10,971 nucleotides of DNA from an uncultured Candidatus Saccharibacteria bacterium (GTDB lineage Bacteria > Patescibacteriota > Saccharimonadia > Saccharimonadales > Saccharimonadaceae), in the NCBI GenBank assembly GCA_937958235.1, contig CALFGG010000044.1, forward strand, positions 1 to 10,971, given 5' to 3'. Each line of letters opens with the position of its first letter. Position 1 is the stretch's first letter. The translations under genes were made by a program, and so were the position numbers. The notes beneath the pieces were generated by a model. The model did not search any database, was not told the origin of the DNA, and saw only the letters and a list, made by a program, of their open reading frames with translations. This document shows, one piece after another, positions 7,544 to 10,971 of the stretch.

Positions 7544-7560
7544 CAGAAATAATGTTTCTG
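7544..7560. other. Small hairpin between the VirB6-like and PrgI genes
   Basis: CAGAAA (7544-7549) and TTTCTG (7555-7560) are perfect inverted repeats around a 5-nt loop, starting 10 nt after the VirB6-like stop codon on the transcribed strand. The stem is only 6 bp and AT-rich, and no U-run follows it, so it is at most a weak pause, processing or partial termination site. Confidence 0.2.
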
Positions 7561-7570
7561 TGTTGCTATG

Positions 7571-10500
7571 TTATTTTTTATTTTTGTCTTTAACTTTTTG
7601 CTGAGCTTCTTGACGAATTTCAATTCTGTTAACTTCTTGCTCTTTTCGTTCTTTCATAACAGCATCCTTAATGATATCTTTGAGGTCACCCTTCATGTTA
7701 TCAAAGAGGCTGGTATTTGGATTAGCAAAGGTCTCGATGATCTTATTTTTGCCAGTAAGGAAGGTATTAACAATATCCTGTTTAGCCTCTTCTTGAGCCT
7801 TTTGAAGAGCTTCTTGTTTTTTAGTTTTCTTTTCGTCTTCGCTAAGACCATTAAGTTCATTTGGATCTAATTTATAATGAGAGGCTGTAAGTTGAGTTAA
7901 AATGCCGTTTAAAACGTCGGTCTTCATATCGGAGGCGTTTTTTGTCGTGAGGCTAGATAGATAATTTTTAATTTCAGAAATAGCGGTTTGACTCTTTTTC
8001 TCATAGTCTTGGTTATTAGTGATTTCGTTAGCAATTGATTCGATATTATCTGCATCTTTATAGCCGCCAGTGAGTTGTTTTTTGTTTAGACCAGTAAGAA
8101 AACTAGTAAGGTTGACAATTTGCTCACTACCAGAAGCAAAGGATGGAAAAGCAGAAATAAGGGCGGGACGTATAGCATTAAAGACTTGTTTGCGTACTTC
8201 ACCTTCAGAATTATCGTATTGATTAATCATTAGGTCTAGAACATTGGTTGCGGTACGATCGATTTTAGCAAACGATGTACCTTCAAGACTGGTGGCAAGA
8301 TTAATTTTTGTAGTGTAATTGTCTTCCCCTTCGACTTTACCAGTAACATACTGTTTGACGTCTACTTCAGCAGTCTTACGTTCGCCATTAGTATATCTCC
8401 AGGTTTCCATATTAATAAATTTACCAAAACGACCAAGTGATGGAGCGGCATCCTTCATACCCATAAGGTTGAGGGCAAGAATATTGGTTGCATCATCGCC
8501 AAGCTTAAAGCTGCCTTTATCCATGTAATCAATTAGGCTCTCGGTTATCTTGTCATAGTCGCCACGACGGGAAAGTACGTTATTACCCGCAATAATACCA
8601 TCGATATTATTGTGTTCGAACATACGTCGATATAATTTACTCGCGTCAAGTGTAACCATCTTATCCATATAGGTTGTGAGGCGATTAACGTTATTACGGC
8701 GCTCAGCTTCGTATGCGTCAACTGCATCAGCTGCAACCATATGTAAGGCGATAAAACGGCTGTCGGCTTTTTCCTGAGAGAGTGCGCCATTATCAATATA
8801 CCAAGCATCGGTACCAGCACCGGCGGAGACATATTTTTCAAACTCTTTAGCATCTAATGGAACGTCGTTGCTGTCCATTCGGGCTGCATTACGGACCGTA
8901 TCTGCATAGAATTTATTAGCGTTATAATCATTACGTTTCTTTGAAGATTCAGCAGTTTTTAGAGTAAGGAAGTTTTCAGTCTGATTTTTAGCTAGTTGTT
9001 CAAGGAAAGGATTCTTACCTTTATTATATGCTTCAAGATAATCTGACATATTGCCAAGGTAATCTTCGGTTCTTATGTGTTGAGCATCGGCGGCAAGTTT
9101 AGCGACGCGATTTTGGTAGGTGTATTCCATAATTTTATTTTTTGGATCTACAAAGTCAGTTGTACGTTCGATCGGATTGCCATCTTTATCTATTTCCTCT
9201 TTGCCATGAGGTTTTTTAGCATAGACGGCTTTACCGTATTTGTCACGATATAAAATGCGTGCACCACGACGTTGAGCATCAAGATCTTCATCACGATAGC
9301 GTTTTAAAGTATCATCACGGGTTTTAAGTTCATCTTCAAAATGATGTTGCATAAGAGCAGAGTTAGCTGCCATTGCTCCACCCCAGTACCATGGGAGAAG
9401 ATTCATTACACGTTTGCGTTTCATGGCATTTTCGATGGCTTTCTGGCGATTTAGTGCTTGCATTGGAGCAATGGATTTGGCGACACCAACAGAGGCTTTA
9501 TTACCAAGGCCATTGAGTTTGCTACTAATTCCTCCAAGAGCAGTACCGGAGAGTTGCATAAGATTGGCGGCAAGAAAGAGTGGAAGAACTTGAATAGCAA
9601 CACCAATAATGATACCGAATGGAGTGGTGGCAGATGTAATGAAGATCATACTGGCGAGCTTAGTGACACCAAAGAGCATACTGAACATCGGATAGAAGAA
9701 GAGCATTTGGGCAAAATAATTTTTCCATTTCTGAAAATGTTTTTCGGTATTAGGAAGAATGTAGAGGACGAAGGCGACTGGAGAAATGGCTACAAGAAAA
9801 ACAACTAGGGCTTGACGAAGACCTAGGACTAAGAGACCGATGACAACTGAGATAATGCCACCGACAATAACAGGGATAATGGCGAGGAGAAGGCCGAGAG
9901 GACCACCTGGAAAGGCGAGCAGAATGGTTGTGCCGATACCACCAGCAGCGATGGTAGTGAAGAGGGCGTAAAAACCAGTATTTTTTGAAGGGTCAATTGT
10001 GCCGGTAGAGATAGCATTTTCAGCGATGCCAGCCAGAAGATCCTTTAGACTATTACCGATGATATTACTAATATCAACAGCGATAGCACAGAAGAGGAAG
10101 CTGAAATTGACAATAATAGCGGTGATAATGAGGCGTGGAAGAGATTTTTTGATGCCGTAATTATTAATACCTAGACCCGTGATTTGTGAATAGATAATAA
10201 CTAAGAGAAAAATAATGAAACAGATATTGGCGAGGTTACGCATGTAGGCCCAGACTTGATAGACTGGGGAGTTGCGACCCATTTCGAGGGGCTTAACGCT
10301 GAGAAGATTTTCAATAATACCATAAAGAGCATCGATACCTTTGGCGAGAAGGCCAGTGGTTGGACAAATAATCCAGCCGACGGCACCAATTTGGGAGGTA
10401 CAGGTGACAGGTTCCTGATTATCGGTAGAGGTGGCATCTGTGCTAGTAGAACCATCCGTAGTATTAGCGCCTGGGGTCGGAGTGCCTGGATTAGAATTAG

Positions 10501-10720
10501 TGGCGTTAGGATCTGTGGTATTAGGATTTGTAGTATTAGTTCCCTGATCGCCAGAGGTGTTATCAGGGGTAGTTTGATCTGGATTTGTGGAAGGAGTAGC
10601 ATTTGAAGGAATAGGGTCAGCAAAGACAGGAAGTGAAGTTGAAATAGTAGAAAAGAAGCTTGCAAAAAACAAGCTCAAAACAAGTAATAGACTAGCGAAT
10701 TTTGTATGGACCTTCTTCAT
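7571..10720 (-). CDS. VirB6/TrbL-like polytopic channel protein with signal peptide and long C-terminal domain
   Basis: This 1049-residue protein is the likely inner-membrane channel subunit. Residues 1-34 are a signal peptide (MKKVHTK, hydrophobic core, VFA cleavage site before Asp35). Residues 36-104 are a low-complexity Asn/Thr/Pro/Asp linker. Membrane segments follow at about 163-180, 194-217, 250-270, 273-300, 303-322, 337-361 and 366-389, with a TrbL/VirB6-like core around QALVVFLVAISPVAFVLYIL (303-322) and KWKNYFAQMLFFYPMF (331-346). From about 400 to the end lies a soluble, highly charged and largely helical-looking region ending in a Lys/Glu-rich tail. The positive segment after the last membrane span (for example KRKR at 434-437) predicts that this region is cytoplasmic. 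With a cleaved signal peptide and seven spans the topology is consistent. VirB6 proteins are usually about 300 residues, so this is a much enlarged form. It is first in the cluster and has its own near-consensus promoter. The VirB6-like role is inferred from topology and context; the C-terminal 650 residues have no function I can name. Confidence 0.85.
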   Translation of the reverse strand: MKKVHTKFASLLLVLSLFFASFFSTISTSLPVFADPIPSNATPSTNPDQTTPDNTSGDQGTNTTNPNTTDPNATNSNPGTPTPGANTTDGSTSTDATSTDNQEPVTCTSQIGAVGWIICPTTGLLAKGIDALYGIIENLLSVKPLEMGRNSPVYQVWAYMRNLANICFIIFLLVIIYSQITGLGINNYGIKKSLPRLIITAIIVNFSFLFCAIAVDISNIIGNSLKDLLAGIAENAISTGTIDPSKNTGFYALFTTIAAGGIGTTILLAFPGGPLGLLLAIIPVIVGGIISVVIGLLVLGLRQALVVFLVAISPVAFVLYILPNTEKHFQKWKNYFAQMLFFYPMFSMLFGVTKLASMIFITSATTPFGIIIGVAIQVLPLFLAANLMQLSGTALGGISSKLNGLGNKASVGVAKSIAPMQALNRQKAIENAMKRKRVMNLLPWYWGGAMAANSALMQHHFEDELKTRDDTLKRYRDEDLDAQRRGARILYRDKYGKAVYAKKPHGKEEIDKDGNPIERTTDFVDPKNKIMEYTYQNRVAKLAADAQHIRTEDYLGNMSDYLEAYNKGKNPFLEQLAKNQTENFLTLKTAESSKKRNDYNANKFYADTVRNAARMDSNDVPLDAKEFEKYVSAGAGTDAWYIDNGALSQEKADSRFIALHMVAADAVDAYEAERRNNVNRLTTYMDKMVTLDASKLYRRMFEHNNIDGIIAGNNVLSRRGDYDKITESLIDYMDKGSFKLGDDATNILALNLMGMKDAAPSLGRFGKFINMETWRYTNGERKTAEVDVKQYVTGKVEGEDNYTTKINLATSLEGTSFAKIDRTATNVLDLMINQYDNSEGEVRKQVFNAIRPALISAFPSFASGSEQIVNLTSFLTGLNKKQLTGGYKDADNIESIANEITNNQDYEKKSQTAISEIKNYLSSLTTKNASDMKTDVLNGILTQLTASHYKLDPNELNGLSEDEKKTKKQEALQKAQEEAKQDIVNTFLTGKNKIIETFANPNTSLFDNMKGDLKDIIKDAVMKERKEQEVNRIEIRQEAQQKVKDKNKK
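10493..10540 (-). repeat. Low-complexity Asn/Thr/Pro-coding repeat in the VirB6-like linker
   Basis: Short imperfect repeats of a TTAGGATYTGTRGTA-like unit on the plus strand encode TNTTNPNTTDPNATN (residues 61-75) in the linker between the signal peptide and the first membrane span. The linker would lie outside the membrane. It is a typical flexible spacer and is prone to length variation. Confidence 0.5.
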
Positions 10721-10748
10721 ATAAAGTGAAACTTTAATTTACTAGCAT

Positions 10749-10777
10749 ATTATACCACACATAAGCATAATAGTCAA
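10749..10777 (-). promoter_or_regulatory. Near-consensus sigma70-type promoter of the secretion cluster
   Basis: On the minus strand TTGACT (10772-10777) is followed by a 17-bp spacer and a perfect TATAAT (10749-10754). Transcription would begin near 10742, giving a leader of about 22 nt before ATG 10720. The leader has no clear Shine-Dalgarno but holds a 6-bp inverted repeat, TAAAGT/ACTTTA (10722-10727 and 10731-10736, 3-nt loop), directly before the start codon; it is AT-rich and weak. This is the best promoter in the window and probably drives the whole minus-strand cluster. Confidence 0.8.
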
Positions 10778-10814
10778 TAGTGGAAAACAGATAGCTAAAA
10801 CAATTATATATTTA

Positions 10815-10843
10815 TAGGCAGAACAAGGCAATAATGTTATAAT
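10815..10843 (+). promoter_or_regulatory. Divergent promoter with extended -10, probably leaderless
   Basis: TG-T-TATAAT (10835-10843) is an extended, perfect -10 box. A -35-like TAGGCA (10815-10820, 4 of 6 consensus matches) lies at the ideal 17-bp spacing. The ATG at 10850 begins 6 nt after the -10, so the transcript should start at or very near the start codon. There is no Shine-Dalgarno before the ATG. The start points of the two divergent promoters lie roughly 108 bp apart. Confidence 0.65.
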
Positions 10844-10849
10844 TAAAGT

Positions 10850-10971
10850 ATGAGAAGGCATATCCAAGGTTTAGCAATGCTAGTTATGGCATTTTTTTCG
10901 ATATTTAGTTTAACGTTTTTATGGTCCGAGGTGGCAAGTGCGCCGGTTGAAGCAGCTGTAATTGAGGAGAG
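10850..10971 (+). CDS. Exported protein of unknown function, 5' fragment
   Basis: Forty complete codons are open from ATG 10850 to the window edge; the rest lies outside. The N-terminus is MRRHIQG, then a hydrophobic stretch (about 8-25, LAMLVMAFFSIFSLTFLW), then an ASA motif (31-33) that could be a signal peptidase site before PVEAA. This shows an exported or membrane-anchored protein. Nothing after the signal region is long enough to name a family. It is divergent from the secretion cluster and has its own extended -10 promoter and an apparently leaderless start. It could be a wall-active or secreted protein linked to the cluster, or an unrelated neighbour. Confidence 0.6.
   Translation, partial: MRRHIQGLAMLVMAFFSIFSLTFLWSEVASAPVEAAVIEE

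Noticed and set aside
7544..7560. Intrinsic terminator after the VirB6-like gene
   Set aside because: The hairpin has only a 6-bp AT-rich stem and no following U-run. It is listed only as a weak hairpin.
10201..10665. A 154-codon open frame on the minus strand inside the VirB6-like gene
   Set aside because: It is Leu/Pro-rich low-complexity sequence read from another frame of the linker and first membrane span, with no ribosome site or domain.

Overview
The window looks like part of a chromosome from a Patescibacteria (CPR) bacterium, most likely a Candidatus Saccharibacteria (TM7) relative. The basis is the gene set and order (a giant VirB6-like protein, a PrgI-family protein, a free-standing TraC-like domain, a VirB4 ATPase, a large orphan membrane protein and a lysozyme-like protein), the short gaps, and the fact that several genes have a -10 box almost touching the start codon. 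This assignment is from recognition only; no search was run. All complete genes end in TAA or TGA and read normally in the standard bacterial code, so there is no sign of the TGA-to-glycine recoding of Gracilibacteria/Absconditabacteria.

Layout. Almost everything is on the minus strand and reads right to left as one cluster. A near-consensus promoter at 10749-10777 drives a VirB6/TrbL-like multi-spanning protein with a signal peptide and a very long charged C-terminal part (7571-10720). Next come a PrgI-family inner-membrane protein with a Pro/Gln-rich tail (6341-7486), a TraC-like domain protein with a Pro/Gln-rich head (5437-6315), the VirB4-type motor ATPase (3598-5418), an unrecognised 918-931 residue membrane protein with a Cys-containing C-terminal ectodomain (765-3521/3560), and a secreted lytic-transglycosylase-like protein that runs off the left edge (1-768). 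The last two genes overlap by ATGA. To the right, a divergent gene starts at 10850 on the plus strand and encodes a protein with a signal peptide; only 40 codons are visible.

How the parts fit. This is a minimal type IV secretion / conjugation-like machine of the kind known from Gram-positive bacteria. The motor is VirB4, the inner-membrane pore is VirB6 plus PrgI (VirB3-like), and a VirB1-like enzyme opens the wall. No VirB7/VirB9/VirB10 core, relaxase, coupling protein (VirD4) or pilin is seen in the window. The large orphan protein lies between motor and wall hydrolase and is the best candidate for a lineage-specific extracytoplasmic component.

Expression signals fall into two classes. 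The genes at 6315, 5418 and 768 have Shine-Dalgarno sequences close behind an upstream gene. The genes at 10850, 7486 and 3521 have no Shine-Dalgarno but carry a -10 box 6-8 nt before the ATG, as expected for leaderless or nearly leaderless mRNAs. There are no RNA genes, insertion sequences or CRISPR arrays that I can see, and no gene-free stretch longer than about 130 bases.
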